A stretch of 64,000 nt of DNA from the IMG/VR virus record IMGVR_UViG_3300030104_007230, positions 18,165 through 82,164 of that record; one strand, written 5' to 3'. The notes under the pieces are model-generated. The model saw only the letters and a program-made list of their open reading frames with translations, did not search any database and was not told the DNA's origin. Source of the stretch: a virus. Below, one piece after another: positions 17,339 to 26,336 of this stretch (the stretch's first letter is position 1; the number at the start of each line of letters is the position of its first letter). The position numbers and the translations under genes were made by a program.

Positions 17339-17517
17339 TGTCTAAAAAGAAAATGCCACCTGAGCTTCTTGAGCATTTCAAGAGTAAATTGGCTAAAAAT
17401 ACAGAAAATAAAGAAACATCAGACTCTTCTAAGCGTTCAGAAGCATTATCTAAAGCTAAAAATAAAATAGAAGAAAAAAATACTAAAGTACGTGCTGAAA
17501 AACAAAAAACTAATTAA
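17338..17517 (+). CDS. Small Lys-rich protein (59 aa)
   Basis: 59 residues, starting MSKKKMPPELLEHFKSKLA, then Lys/Ser/Glu-rich and probably coiled. The ATG overlaps the preceding stop by 1 nt, as do the genes before it, which supports translation. Function unknown. Confidence 0.6.
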   Translation: MSKKKMPPELLEHFKSKLAKNTENKETSDSSKRSEALSKAKNKIEEKNTKVRAEKQKTN

Positions 17518-17638
17518 AAAAGCTTTAAAACAATCTAATTTATATAGCGAAGCTGAAATAAACTATTTTAAATTATGGAAATCAGAAAAAAAGCGTCAAA
17601 AAAAGATTAAAAAAAAGGATAAATCTAAGTTAGGTTAG
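17492..17638 (+). CDS. Small basic protein with GTG start (48 aa)
   Basis: 48 residues, starting at GTG 17492 inside the previous gene (26-nt overlap). The sequence (LKQSNLYSEAEINYFKLW, then a Lys-rich tail) looks protein-like, not random, and continues the chain of overlapping genes. Start choice is uncertain; a CTG follows directly. Function unknown. Confidence 0.45.
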   Translation: MLKNKKLIKKALKQSNLYSEAEINYFKLWKSEKKRQKKIKKKDKSKLG

Positions 17639-17665
17639 AATAAAGAATAATAAGCGCAAAAGAAA

Positions 17666-18448
17666 TTGGCATCGACCTCAACAAATAAACAACCAATGAT
17701 GCTGGATAGACCAGCAACTTCTAGTACATTGGTTACTGTTGCATCAGGACAGTTATTTTCTACTAGTTTAATTCCTACAGCGATTGGTAACTCTACAAAA
17801 GTATTTGATGTTGATTCTGCATTAACAGATAGTTCTATTGGTGGTGCATATGTTGATGAAATATGGATTAGGTATTCCAGAGATGTAAATGATTATATAG
17901 AAGCACTTTCACCTATTACTGCAACTTATTCTATAAACAATGGTTCAGGTGGAGCAGGAACAATACTAGAGGTTGCTTCATCTAGTCATAATTTAAAAGT
18001 AGGTCAAAAAGTTTATTTAAACTTTACGAGTGGAACTGGAGTTGATGGTACTTTTAGCGTCACAGCTGTTACAGGTGCCACCTTTACTGCAACACATGGT
18101 ACTTCTTTAAATACAAGTGGAGCTGTTTCTGTTTATGAGCCTACTGATATTTGTTTTTACTTAGTTAAAGTAGGGACAATTACTAATACCAATCAATTCT
18201 TTCCTTTATTTGTAGCAAATGTAGAATCTATTCCTAGTAATGCAACTTATAGCATGACTTTGAAAGAGAGATTACCTTTTATTAATAATCCTGTTCCTCA
18301 TGCAGGAGCTAATTTTACAGGTTTAGATGTATCTCCTAAAACTCGTGGACTAATACTTCCATCAGGATCTGCTTTATATGCATCTGTAAGTGGGGCAACT
18401 TCCTTAACTAATGGATTCTATATAAATGTTCAAGGAGGATACTATTAA
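17666..18448 (+). CDS. Tail/neck structural protein with one FCCH-like beta module
   Basis: 260 residues with a TTG start. Residues about 98-153 form a beta module with the pattern HNLKVGQKVYLNFTSG, VDGTFSVTAV, FTATHG, TSG. The same pattern occurs three times in the 771-residue protein two genes on. Such HGLxxGxxVxF modules in phage proteins often score to the E1 FCCH-domain fold. The rest is beta-rich. Probably part of the tail or neck, partnering the large protein. Confidence 0.65.
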   Translation: MASTSTNKQPMMLDRPATSSTLVTVASGQLFSTSLIPTAIGNSTKVFDVDSALTDSSIGGAYVDEIWIRYSRDVNDYIEALSPITATYSINNGSGGAGTILEVASSSHNLKVGQKVYLNFTSGTGVDGTFSVTAVTGATFTATHGTSLNTSGAVSVYEPTDICFYLVKVGTITNTNQFFPLFVANVESIPSNATYSMTLKERLPFINNPVPHAGANFTGLDVSPKTRGLILPSGSALYASVSGATSLTNGFYINVQGGYY

Positions 18449-18450
18449 AA

Positions 18451-18657
18451 ATGACACAAAGTTTAGAAGAATTTAGAAAAGAATTTGGTTATGACGACTT
18501 AAGTTCTTCTTATCCAGATAAGTGCGCTTCTATAGGTGTTAAAAATATGAAAGCTATGAATTGGTGTCGAGCAAATGAAATGGCTACTCTTTGGTCAAAA
18601 GGAACAATGTGGGGACCAAGAACACAATATCCTAATCCTGCTCAGAAACATAAGTAG
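18451..18657 (+). CDS. Small hypothetical protein
   Basis: 68 residues with a Trp/Cys-containing middle (CASIGVKNMKAMNWCRANEM). It sits 2 nt after one tail gene and 3 nt before the next, so it is part of that operon. No family recognised. Confidence 0.6.
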   Translation: MTQSLEEFRKEFGYDDLSSSYPDKCASIGVKNMKAMNWCRANEMATLWSKGTMWGPRTQYPNPAQKHK

Positions 18658-18660
18658 TAA

Positions 18661-20976
18661 ATGATCCAAAGAGTTTCTAGCTTTGGAGGCGCTTTTGATG
18701 CAGGCTTTAAAGATCCATCAGGAGGATTTGATAAAAGAGAAAGAGATTATCAAAAAAAGATTGAAATAGAATTAACTAATCCGTATCAATTTTTTCCACC
18801 TGGAACAAGACCTGACTATAGCGAAATACGTTTTTATGATATTGATAGTTCTTGGAGTCGTTGGAGACGTGGGTATGAATTATATTGCATAACACAAAGT
18901 TATTTAGGTTCACGTAAGAAAGAAAGAAATAGCCGTGGAGATTTTAGAATGTATATGTCATTCCAATTATTTCCAGGTCTTTTTATTCCCGCTAGGATTT
19001 TTACTTTTCCAAGTAGTGGTACAGAAACAGGAGAACATACAGTAGCAATTAGGGACACAAATGGATTTAACTTTTTTGATTTTGGAATACCTATTGAAGA
19101 AATTAGATATTTAGGTCCTTTAAAAACTGCAACTTACAATAAAAGCGGAACAACTGTTACAGTTTCTTTAATTGATCATGGTTATTTTTTAGGTGAAACT
19201 ATCTTTTTAGATTACACATCTGGTACAGCAGTAGATGAAACTCTTTCTATTGTTTCAAAAACAAATAATACTTTTACTTGTACAAGCAGTGTTTCAGTTA
19301 CTACTTCTGGAACTCTAAATGTAAGACAACATTTTGCTGATACTGCTGAAGGATTTGCAGATACTAGGTGGATTGAACAAAGAGTTAAAATCCGTTTTAT
19401 GCCTACACCTGTAACTTTATTTAAAGGAGAAAGATTAGCTGATCGTGTAATTGAAAGAGATCCTGGAATTGCTTTTACTTATTCTCAATCAACTTATACA
19501 ATTACTGTTACATGTAGTTCTGATCATGGATTATCTACAGGTAATAAAGTATTTTTAAATATAACAAGTGGAAATAGTCCAACAGGACTTTATGACATTA
19601 CAGTCACTAGTTCGACACAGTTTACAGTTATTGCAATTAGTAGCACAACTACAAGTGGTGCAGGAATACTTAAAAGAAGAATTAAAGGATATGATTATAA
19701 CAATTATGTAGGTTATACAGTCACTGGAGTTGATTTAGCAACAAATGAAATTTTATTTCAACGTGATGATAGTTATGGAACAAAAATAGTTAATGATAAA
19801 GCTGCTACTGTTGTTCCAGCACACCGTGGCTTTATAGCTTCTTCTGATAGATTTCTAACAACTGAAATCAGATATCAATGTAATTGTGCTGATTTTATGA
19901 AAAGAAAAACTTATAATTTATATGAAGAAAGCGCTAAAGAGAGATTTCCTAGAACATCTATTGATAGTGTTGTTCCTGGTGAAAGAAAAAACAGAGAAGG
20001 AACCGTAATTGATAGTAGAGATAATATAGGAGTTTTTAATGATTTTGGTTATTCACCTGTAAGTAATTTTTATCAATTACCTAGTTATGAAGATGGTACT
20101 GATGCTTCTTTTATGAGTTTGTTATATTATCAAACTCGATGGTGTAAACATATTTATGCAGCAATGTTTTCAATTGTACATGATGAAGGAAATGACCCAA
20201 TAAATATTGAAGCTACTTATACGCAATCAGGCCCAAATGTTACTATTAATGCAACAAATCATGGTCTTTTAGCTAACACTAAAATTCAAGTTGACTTTAC
20301 AAGTGGAAATTTATTGAAAGGTGAATACACAATAACTTCAGTTATTGATGTTAATAACTTTAAAATTGTTTATCCTTTTTCAGAAACTTCAAATGGATAC
20401 TGTGTAGTTACTAATTTAAAACCGCATGAATATGCAAATACCTGGCTTCTTGAACCAAATGACCAACCAGCTGGAGATGCTCTTAATAGATTTCATGAAC
20501 GCTTTGAAAAAGAACAAGAAAGAACTAAAAAAGCAGCAGAAAGAATGTCAATGATGGGTTATGGTTTACCTTGGAAAGGAAATGAAACAATTGAAAGAGG
20601 AGCTGGCACTTTACCTGAAGATGTTTCAGTTTTCAAACCAAATCTAGTAACAATGAAATTATTAGATGCTGTTAAACGTGATGGAAAAGAATTAACTCGT
20701 GATGGAGTCTTAGTGAATAAGGCTGCCACTACATTAATGAATATGCAAAAAGTATTGAACTTAGATTTTAATTTATTAGATGATGTTCGTATAGGAATGT
20801 TAGATCAACCTTTAAGTGATTACACTTCTGATTTTCAATTTGGTTTAGTAGACGGTGCAACTTATTTAAATGGATCTCCTATTGACGGTGAAGGAGTAAG
20901 TAATATGGATTGTTCGACTTATAATCCAGGAGTTTCACAAGACATAAATGTAGATGCTGGACCTTACATTAATTAA
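18661..20976 (+). CDS. Large tail protein with three FCCH-like modules and a SWIM-like Zn motif
   Basis: 771 residues, the largest protein of the tail module. Beta modules lie at about 157-222, 272-338 and 518-583, each with HG(Y/L)..G...FLDYTSG-type cores ending in TSG. Between the second and third is a Cys/His set Cys407-x-Cys409 ... Cys495-x-His497 (QCNCADFM and WCKHIYAAMF), the CxC...CxH layout of SWIM zinc domains, with an unusually long spacer. The C-terminus is helical. Most likely a tail tube, nozzle or baseplate-like protein. Confidence 0.7.
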   Translation: MIQRVSSFGGAFDAGFKDPSGGFDKRERDYQKKIEIELTNPYQFFPPGTRPDYSEIRFYDIDSSWSRWRRGYELYCITQSYLGSRKKERNSRGDFRMYMSFQLFPGLFIPARIFTFPSSGTETGEHTVAIRDTNGFNFFDFGIPIEEIRYLGPLKTATYNKSGTTVTVSLIDHGYFLGETIFLDYTSGTAVDETLSIVSKTNNTFTCTSSVSVTTSGTLNVRQHFADTAEGFADTRWIEQRVKIRFMPTPVTLFKGERLADRVIERDPGIAFTYSQSTYTITVTCSSDHGLSTGNKVFLNITSGNSPTGLYDITVTSSTQFTVIAISSTTTSGAGILKRRIKGYDYNNYVGYTVTGVDLATNEILFQRDDSYGTKIVNDKAATVVPAHRGFIASSDRFLTTEIRYQCNCADFMKRKTYNLYEESAKERFPRTSIDSVVPGERKNREGTVIDSRDNIGVFNDFGYSPVSNFYQLPSYEDGTDASFMSLLYYQTRWCKHIYAAMFSIVHDEGNDPINIEATYTQSGPNVTINATNHGLLANTKIQVDFTSGNLLKGEYTITSVIDVNNFKIVYPFSETSNGYCVVTNLKPHEYANTWLLEPNDQPAGDALNRFHERFEKEQERTKKAAERMSMMGYGLPWKGNETIERGAGTLPEDVSVFKPNLVTMKLLDAVKRDGKELTRDGVLVNKAATTLMNMQKVLNLDFNLLDDVRIGMLDQPLSDYTSDFQFGLVDGATYLNGSPIDGEGVSNMDCSTYNPGVSQDINVDAGPYIN

Positions 20977-20979
20977 AAA

Positions 20980-21414
20980 ATGACAATTCAAATTCTTTCT
21001 AGAAGATCTAGTCTTTTAAATGACAGGCCAGTTCCCACAAGAATTGCAGCTGGAGAAATCTGTCTTAATCAAAATCCAGGAGATCCTGGTTTATATTTTG
21101 CAGACAGCACTGCTTCACCTAGTACGGGTTTAATAAAAGTCGGACCTGTGCATATAGGTTCAACACAACCTAATAATTCTCCAGCAGGTTTTACAAGTTT
21201 TTCAAAAGGAGAACAATGGCTTGATACTGCAAGTACACAAGTTTTAAAAATACACAATGGAACAGCTTGGCAAACTGTAAAAGCAGTAGCTTCAATAGAT
21301 CCAAATGCAGGAGTCTATCCTTCTAATCCAGTAAATGGACAACTACATTACACTGAATCGAATACTACTTTATATATTTATCGAACAAGTACATCTAGTT
21401 GGCAAGCTATTTAG
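20980..21414 (+). CDS. Tail fibre/adhesin-type protein
   Basis: 144 residues. RIAAGEICLNQNPGDPGLYF is an N-terminal fibre attachment-type repeat, followed by two beta-hairpin units (GEQWLDTASTQVLKIHNGTAW and NGQLHYTESNTTLYIY) of the kind stacked along trimeric phage fibres. First gene of the fibre cluster; ends by overlapping the minus-strand gene by 8 nt. Confidence 0.65.
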   Translation: MTIQILSRRSSLLNDRPVPTRIAAGEICLNQNPGDPGLYFADSTASPSTGLIKVGPVHIGSTQPNNSPAGFTSFSKGEQWLDTASTQVLKIHNGTAWQTVKAVASIDPNAGVYPSNPVNGQLHYTESNTTLYIYRTSTSSWQAI

Positions 21415-21670
21415 TTCTTTGAGAAATTAAATAAGCATTTAAGAATTCCCAAATTTTATCTAATTTTTGATTAACACTATTCATTTCACGAATTAAATCT
21501 TGTTTCATAACGTAATCTCGAAGCATATTATCTTCAACTCGATCAATTTCATTTTGTAATCTATCAAATTTTTTTTGAAGTTTGTCATTGAAACCATTTA
21601 ATGATTTTACAACGCCTGCAAAGGCAGCAATTGCACTTGTAATGGCAATAAGAATTACTTCTGCATTCAT
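21407..21670 (-). CDS. Membrane-anchored coiled-coil protein, possible lysis accessory
   Basis: 87 residues. One N-terminal membrane segment (residues 4-22, VILIAITSAIAAFAGVV) followed by a charged coiled coil (residues 25-75). It is the only minus-strand gene in the fibre cluster. The layout is like small holin or spanin accessory proteins; this is inference. The gap to the next plus gene (56 nt) must hold divergent promoters. Confidence 0.55.
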   Translation of the reverse strand: MNAEVILIAITSAIAAFAGVVKSLNGFNDKLQKKFDRLQNEIDRVEDNMLRDYVMKQDLIREMNSVNQKLDKIWEFLNAYLISQRTK

Positions 21671-21726
21671 TTTTCTATTCTAAAGGACTTAACAACTTAG
21701 AATGATTAATACGTATAGGAAATTAT

Positions 21727-22254
21727 ATGGCAACATATAAGCCAAATGTAGAAGGAGCTATTAATGCGCTTGTAGATTTGATGACTGCAAATGCATTTAC
21801 TATGACACGTAAGCCTTATGCATTAAATTATCGTGGATTAGTAGATGCAATTATAGATTTAAAAGAAGGATTTCCTACTTTTGCTCCAATTCGTGTTGGA
21901 TTTGATGCAACTACTTTTGAAGCAGTTTCAAATGGTGACGCTCTTTATATGAGAACTGCTGATGGTCAAGTAGGTAAAGCTACAGCTGCTAATGGAAATT
22001 CTGAAGCTGCTAGTGTTGTAGGTTTTGCAGATAGTGCTGTAGGTTCTTCTAATACTGTAAAAGTTGTTGTTGTAGGTATTAAAACTCTTTCTGGATTGGA
22101 TGCAGGTGATCTTTATTATTTGTCTCCATCTACAGCTGGAGCAATTACAAAAACTCCTCCTTCAGGTTCAGGACAATCGATAACTCGTTTAGGAGAGGCA
22201 GCAACAACTGCCGATTTTAGTATTCAAATTGAACCTCCAATTTTATTAGTATAA
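21727..22254 (+). CDS. Beta-structured fibre-associated protein, paralogue 1
   Basis: 175 residues. The pattern GDALYMRTADGQVGKA, VVGFAD, VVVVGIKTLSGLDAGDLYYLS, GAITKTPP, TRLGEA, IEPPILL is repeated in the next gene. This type of sequence occurs in phage fibre or head-fibre proteins. The shared 1-nt overlap with the next gene shows tandem duplication with retained coupling. Exact place in the particle is unknown. Confidence 0.65.
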   Translation: MATYKPNVEGAINALVDLMTANAFTMTRKPYALNYRGLVDAIIDLKEGFPTFAPIRVGFDATTFEAVSNGDALYMRTADGQVGKATAANGNSEAASVVGFADSAVGSSNTVKVVVVGIKTLSGLDAGDLYYLSPSTAGAITKTPPSGSGQSITRLGEAATTADFSIQIEPPILLV

Positions 22255-22724
22255 TGCCAAATCCTGGAGTAATAGATCATGAACCATATGATGCTAACGA
22301 TGTAGGTCTTGTTGGTGTATTAAAAGATTTGAAAGAAACAATGGCAAATCAGCAAGTTTATACTGTCGTTGGGTATCGCTGTGAAGCTTTTGAAAATGTA
22401 ACTCAAGGTGATGCACTTTATTGTCGTGAAAGTGATGGAAAAGTAGGAAAAGCAATTGCTAATGATACTTTGGATAAAGCTTTAGTTGCTGGTTTTGCGC
22501 AAACAACTAAGTCAACTGGTCAAATAGTTCAAGTTGTAATTAGAGGATTACTTGCAACTTCTGGTTTAGATGAGGGAAATGATTATTATCTTTCAGCTGC
22601 TTCTTCTGGTGCTATTACTAAAACAGCACCTTCTACTGCTAGTCAGTACCTAACAAGAATTGGAGAAGCTGCAAATTCTGCACAATTAATTATTAAAATA
22701 GAACCTCCTATTCTTTTGCGCTAA
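22254..22724 (+). CDS. Beta-structured fibre-associated protein, paralogue 2
   Basis: 156 residues, aligned with the upstream gene along most of its length (GDALYCRESDGKVGKA, VAGFAQ, LDEGNDYYLS, GAITKTAP, LTRIGEA, IEPPILL). The N-termini differ. It probably forms a homologous or mixed trimer with its neighbour (inference). Confidence 0.65.
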   Translation: MPNPGVIDHEPYDANDVGLVGVLKDLKETMANQQVYTVVGYRCEAFENVTQGDALYCRESDGKVGKAIANDTLDKALVAGFAQTTKSTGQIVQVVIRGLLATSGLDEGNDYYLSAASSGAITKTAPSTASQYLTRIGEAANSAQLIIKIEPPILLR

Positions 22725-22801
22725 TGAAACTTTAGTCATCGTAAGATAGAAACAATGAGTAGTTCTATACCTATGAAGAACTCGGAAGATTTAATTAGAA
22801 C

Positions 22802-24460
22802 ATGGCAGTAAGAAATCCACTTATAATTGTTTCTGGATTATTTCAGGAATTAAATACTTCTTCAGATAAATTAAATTTTGCTGGTAATACTACAGCTGAT
22901 TTAACTGAAAATACAAATCTTTATTACACAGATGCTAGAGCAAGAGCTTCTGTTTCAGTAACAGATAGTGGGGGAGATGGAAGTCTTGCATATAACAGTT
23001 CGACAGGTGTAATTACATATACAGGACCTTCTGCTTCTGAAGTCAGAGCGCATATTAGTGTTGCTTCTGGTTCAGGATTAACTTATTCCTCTGGAGAGAT
23101 AGGAACAAGTGCTATTCCTAATTCACAACTTGCAAATGATTCACTCACTATAGGTAGCACTGAAATTGATTTAGGAGCAACGCAAGGAACTTTAGTTGGC
23201 TTAACTTCTTTAGCATCTGGAACTTTAATAGCAGGAGTAGAAGATGCTGCTAATGCTATTGAAATCGGAAGTGGAAATATTATTTTTGAAGGATCAACAG
23301 CTGATGCCTATGAAGTAACGCTAACTTCAGCAGATGCAACAAGCTCTGACAAAACAATTACATTGCCAGATGCAACAGGAACAGTTGCGCTTCTTTCTAC
23401 ATTAAGTGTTGCAGGAAGTTCAGGACTTACTTACAACTCAGGAACAGGACAATTTGGAACAAGTGCTATTCCAAATGCTCAGTTAGCAAATAGTGCAGTA
23501 ACGATTGGAAGTACTTCTGTTTCTCTTGGTGCTACTGTTACTGCTTTTACAGGTCTTTCAGCATTAACATCAACAACTCTTACAGGAACAACACTTATTG
23601 CAGGTGTTGCTGATGCTGCTAATGCAATTTCTATTACAGCTGGAAATATTACATTTGAAGGATCTACAGCAGATAGTTACGAAATAATTTTAACTGCAGC
23701 AGATGCAGCAAGTTCAGATAAAACAATTACTCTTCCTAATGAAACAGGAACTGTCTTAACAAATGCTTCTTCTATTGCTAATAGCAATCTTGCAAACAGT
23801 TCATTAACTATTGGTTCTACAGCTATAGCACTTGGAGCAACAGCGGCATCCATTGCAGGAGTTACTTCTATAACCTCAGCAGCTGTTGTTACTGATGATG
23901 ATGGATTTAGAGTACGTGATAATTCAGATGCTACTAAACAATTAGCTTTTGAATGTTCAGGCATTAGTGGAAGTACAACACGTACTATGACTATCCCTGA
24001 TTCAGACGGAACTATAGCTACGCAAGCATATGTTAATGCTCAGATAACAGCAGAAGATCTTGATATTAGTGATGGAAGCTCTGCAATTTCTATTGATTTA
24101 AACTCAGAGACTTTAACACTTGCAGGTGGTACTGGAGTAACAAGTACAGCAGCTACTAATACAGTTACATTTGCTATTGATGCGACAGTTGCAACATTAG
24201 CTGGATCACAAACCTTAACAAATAAAACACTTACAAGTCCTACAATTAATGCAGCTACACTAACAGGAGTATTAGACTTAACAGCTGGAGTCTTATCAGG
24301 AGCTAGTCCTTTAATTTTTGAAGGCTCTACTGCTGATGGCAATGAAACTACGTTTGCTTTTGTAGATCCAACCGCAGATCGGACAATTACTTTCCCAGAT
24401 GAATCAGGAACTATGTCTACTCAAAGTTTTGCTACTGCAATAGCAGTTGCATTAGGATAG
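22802..24460 (+). CDS. Tail fibre with GSTAD/TITLP repeats
   Basis: 552 residues, Ser/Thr/Ala-rich. It contains about four copies of a ~35-residue unit with FEGSTAD, then SSDKTITLP and GTV, separated by IPNSQLANDSLTIGST-type spacers (three copies). Repeats of this kind are typical of fibres in marine cyanophages and make beta-stacked shafts. It probably mediates host binding. Minus-strand ORFs here are shadows. Confidence 0.8.
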   Translation: MAVRNPLIIVSGLFQELNTSSDKLNFAGNTTADLTENTNLYYTDARARASVSVTDSGGDGSLAYNSSTGVITYTGPSASEVRAHISVASGSGLTYSSGEIGTSAIPNSQLANDSLTIGSTEIDLGATQGTLVGLTSLASGTLIAGVEDAANAIEIGSGNIIFEGSTADAYEVTLTSADATSSDKTITLPDATGTVALLSTLSVAGSSGLTYNSGTGQFGTSAIPNAQLANSAVTIGSTSVSLGATVTAFTGLSALTSTTLTGTTLIAGVADAANAISITAGNITFEGSTADSYEIILTAADAASSDKTITLPNETGTVLTNASSIANSNLANSSLTIGSTAIALGATAASIAGVTSITSAAVVTDDDGFRVRDNSDATKQLAFECSGISGSTTRTMTIPDSDGTIATQAYVNAQITAEDLDISDGSSAISIDLNSETLTLAGGTGVTSTAATNTVTFAIDATVATLAGSQTLTNKTLTSPTINAATLTGVLDLTAGVLSGASPLIFEGSTADGNETTFAFVDPTADRTITFPDESGTMSTQSFATAIAVALG

Positions 24461-24464
24461 AATT

Positions 24465-24866
24465 ATGGCTACCCAAGTACAATTTAGAAGAGGTTCTACA
24501 CCTGAAAATAACGCCTTTAAAGGTGCACAAGGTGAAATTACTGTTGATACTAGTGAAAGAACACTTCGTGTTCATGATGGATCCTTAACAGGAGGCTATC
24601 CACTCCTTAAAAGAGACGGGACTAATTCAGAATTAGCAGCAGGAAATTTATCAAGCTGTGCTTTAAAATTTGCCAACGATTCCAATACTGGTATCAATCG
24701 TCCAGGAGCTGATCAATTAGCTTTCGTAACTGGAGGAGTTGCTAGGCTTACAATAGACTCATCTGGTGCGGCTACATTTTCAGGAAATGTTTCTGTTAAT
24801 GGAAATTTAACAGCTACCACTACCAGTTTTTCTGATCAAATCGCTCTTATTCTCGCTCTAGGCTGA
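24465..24866 (+). CDS. Short fibre protein with MTD-like N-terminus
   Basis: 133 residues. VQFRRGSTPENNAFKGAQGE, TVDTSERTLRVHDGS is the fibre-attachment domain seen at the N-terminus of major tropism determinant-like and other receptor-binding proteins. The middle has TGINRPGADQLAFVTGGVAR and GAATFSGNVSVNGNL, a common shaft unit. Starts 4 nt after the long fibre gene. Confidence 0.7.
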   Translation: MATQVQFRRGSTPENNAFKGAQGEITVDTSERTLRVHDGSLTGGYPLLKRDGTNSELAAGNLSSCALKFANDSNTGINRPGADQLAFVTGGVARLTIDSSGAATFSGNVSVNGNLTATTTSFSDQIALILALG

Positions 24867-24867
24867 T

Positions 24868-25209
24868 ATGGCAAATACCTTCAAAATCGATACTAAATCA
24901 AGTGTAGTAAATGATGCTATTACTAACTCGAACTGTAACGTAGTCACGGCAGGAGGGTCAGCAACATTAATTCTTTTAAGTTGTTTAATTTCAAATAAAT
25001 CTGGAACAAGTGTTGATGTGGATGTGTACTTAGTTACAAGCGCAGGAGATGATGTTTATTTATTGAATACTGTACCTATCCCTGCAGGTTCTTCTTTAGA
25101 AGTGATAGGGGGTTCAAAAATAGTTTTAGAATCAAATGATGTTTTACGAATACGTGCAGAGACAGCCTCTGCTGTTGATGCTTCAGTAAGTTACTTAGAA
25201 CAAACTTAA
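24868..25209 (+). CDS. Fibre-cluster beta protein
   Basis: 113 residues. The C-terminal part (TVPIPAGSSLEVIGGSKIVL, ESNDVLRIRAE) is a pattern I associate with small proteins in fibre clusters of marine phages. It probably folds as a beta sandwich and may cap or trimerise a fibre. Function unproven. Confidence 0.6.
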   Translation: MANTFKIDTKSSVVNDAITNSNCNVVTAGGSATLILLSCLISNKSGTSVDVDVYLVTSAGDDVYLLNTVPIPAGSSLEVIGGSKIVLESNDVLRIRAETASAVDASVSYLEQT

Positions 25210-25221
25210 GGAGGATTAATA

Positions 25222-26334
25222 ATGGCTCTTACTAAACTTGACGGATCAGCTTTAGGACCTACTGCTCAGGATCTTTTAGGATCAAGAAATTTGATAATTA
25301 ATGGAGCATTTCAAGTTGCTCAAAGAGGAACGTCGTCTACAGCTACTGGTTATCAAACAGTTGATAGATGGGGTGTGAGCTTTAGTGGAACAGATGAAGC
25401 ACCTACTCAATCACAACATGATTTAACTTCTAGTGATACTGGGCCTTGGGCTGCTGGATTTAGAAAGTCATTTCATATAACCAACGGCAATCAAACTGGT
25501 GGAGCTGGTGCAGCCGATGCTATAGAAATGTATATGACTCTAGAAGCTCAAGATATAGCAAACTCTAGTTGGGATTACACATCAAGTTCTAGTTATATAA
25601 CATTTTCATTCTGGGTTAAATCAAGTGTTGCTCAAAACTTTTATGGTTGGTGGAAAACATCTGATGGAACCTCTCAACTTTATGCTTTTGAGACTGGTTC
25701 ATTAACTGCTGATACTTGGAAAAAAGTAACTGTAGAAATTCCTGGTAATTCTAATCTTCAGTTTGATAATAATAATGAAGCTGGTTTTCATGTCAGAATT
25801 ATTCCTTTTAATGGTACAGATGAAACTGGCTCAATGAGTTTGAATACTTGGGCTGCTTATAATAGTTCAGTAAGAAACCCAGATCAAACTTCAACTTGGT
25901 ACACAACCAATAATGCAACCTTTGAGATTACAGGAGTTCAGTTAGAAGTAGGAAATAGTGCAACAGAATTCGAACATAGATCCCTTGCTGATGAATTAGC
26001 TAAGTGCCAAAGATATTACTATGTACATGCTAATGGTAATGATAAACCAGTTATGACTAGTGCCAATTATAGTACTACTGCTATTTTTGGTCTGATTCCG
26101 TTCCCCGTTGAAATGAGAACATATCCAACACTTGAGGCTACAACAGGGACAAATTATTTTAGAGTTTATGCAAATTCAACAAATGATCTTTTTGATAATT
26201 TAGGTCTGCAAGGCAGCTCTACTACTGGGTATATTCTGCAAGGTGATACAAATCTAAGTGTAACAGCAGGTCAAGGTTCTTGGGTGCAAACTGCAAATGC
26301 AAGTGCTAAAATAGCTTTTAAAGCAGAGCTTTAG
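25222..26334 (+). CDS. Receptor-binding tail fibre (NLIINGAFQVAQRG type)
   Basis: 370 residues with a strong ribosome site (AAGGAGG, 7 nt spacing). The N-terminal GSRNLIINGAFQVAQRGTSS opens a jelly-roll or carbohydrate-binding-like domain widely seen in phage fibres (FHITNGNQTGG, WVKSSVAQNFYGWW, VQLEVGNSATEFEHRSLADE). The C-terminal ~100 residues are a separate beta domain, likely the host-contact tip. Confidence 0.75.
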   Translation: MALTKLDGSALGPTAQDLLGSRNLIINGAFQVAQRGTSSTATGYQTVDRWGVSFSGTDEAPTQSQHDLTSSDTGPWAAGFRKSFHITNGNQTGGAGAADAIEMYMTLEAQDIANSSWDYTSSSSYITFSFWVKSSVAQNFYGWWKTSDGTSQLYAFETGSLTADTWKKVTVEIPGNSNLQFDNNNEAGFHVRIIPFNGTDETGSMSLNTWAAYNSSVRNPDQTSTWYTTNNATFEITGVQLEVGNSATEFEHRSLADELAKCQRYYYVHANGNDKPVMTSANYSTTAIFGLIPFPVEMRTYPTLEATTGTNYFRVYANSTNDLFDNLGLQGSSTTGYILQGDTNLSVTAGQGSWVQTANASAKIAFKAEL

Positions 26335-26336
26335 TT

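Noticed and set aside
22754-22807. A 17-codon ORF before the fibre gene
   Set aside because: Too short, overlaps the fibre start and has no pattern to support it.
23677-24342. Minus-strand ORFs in the GSTAD fibre
   Set aside because: Shadows of the Ser/Thr/Ala repeats.
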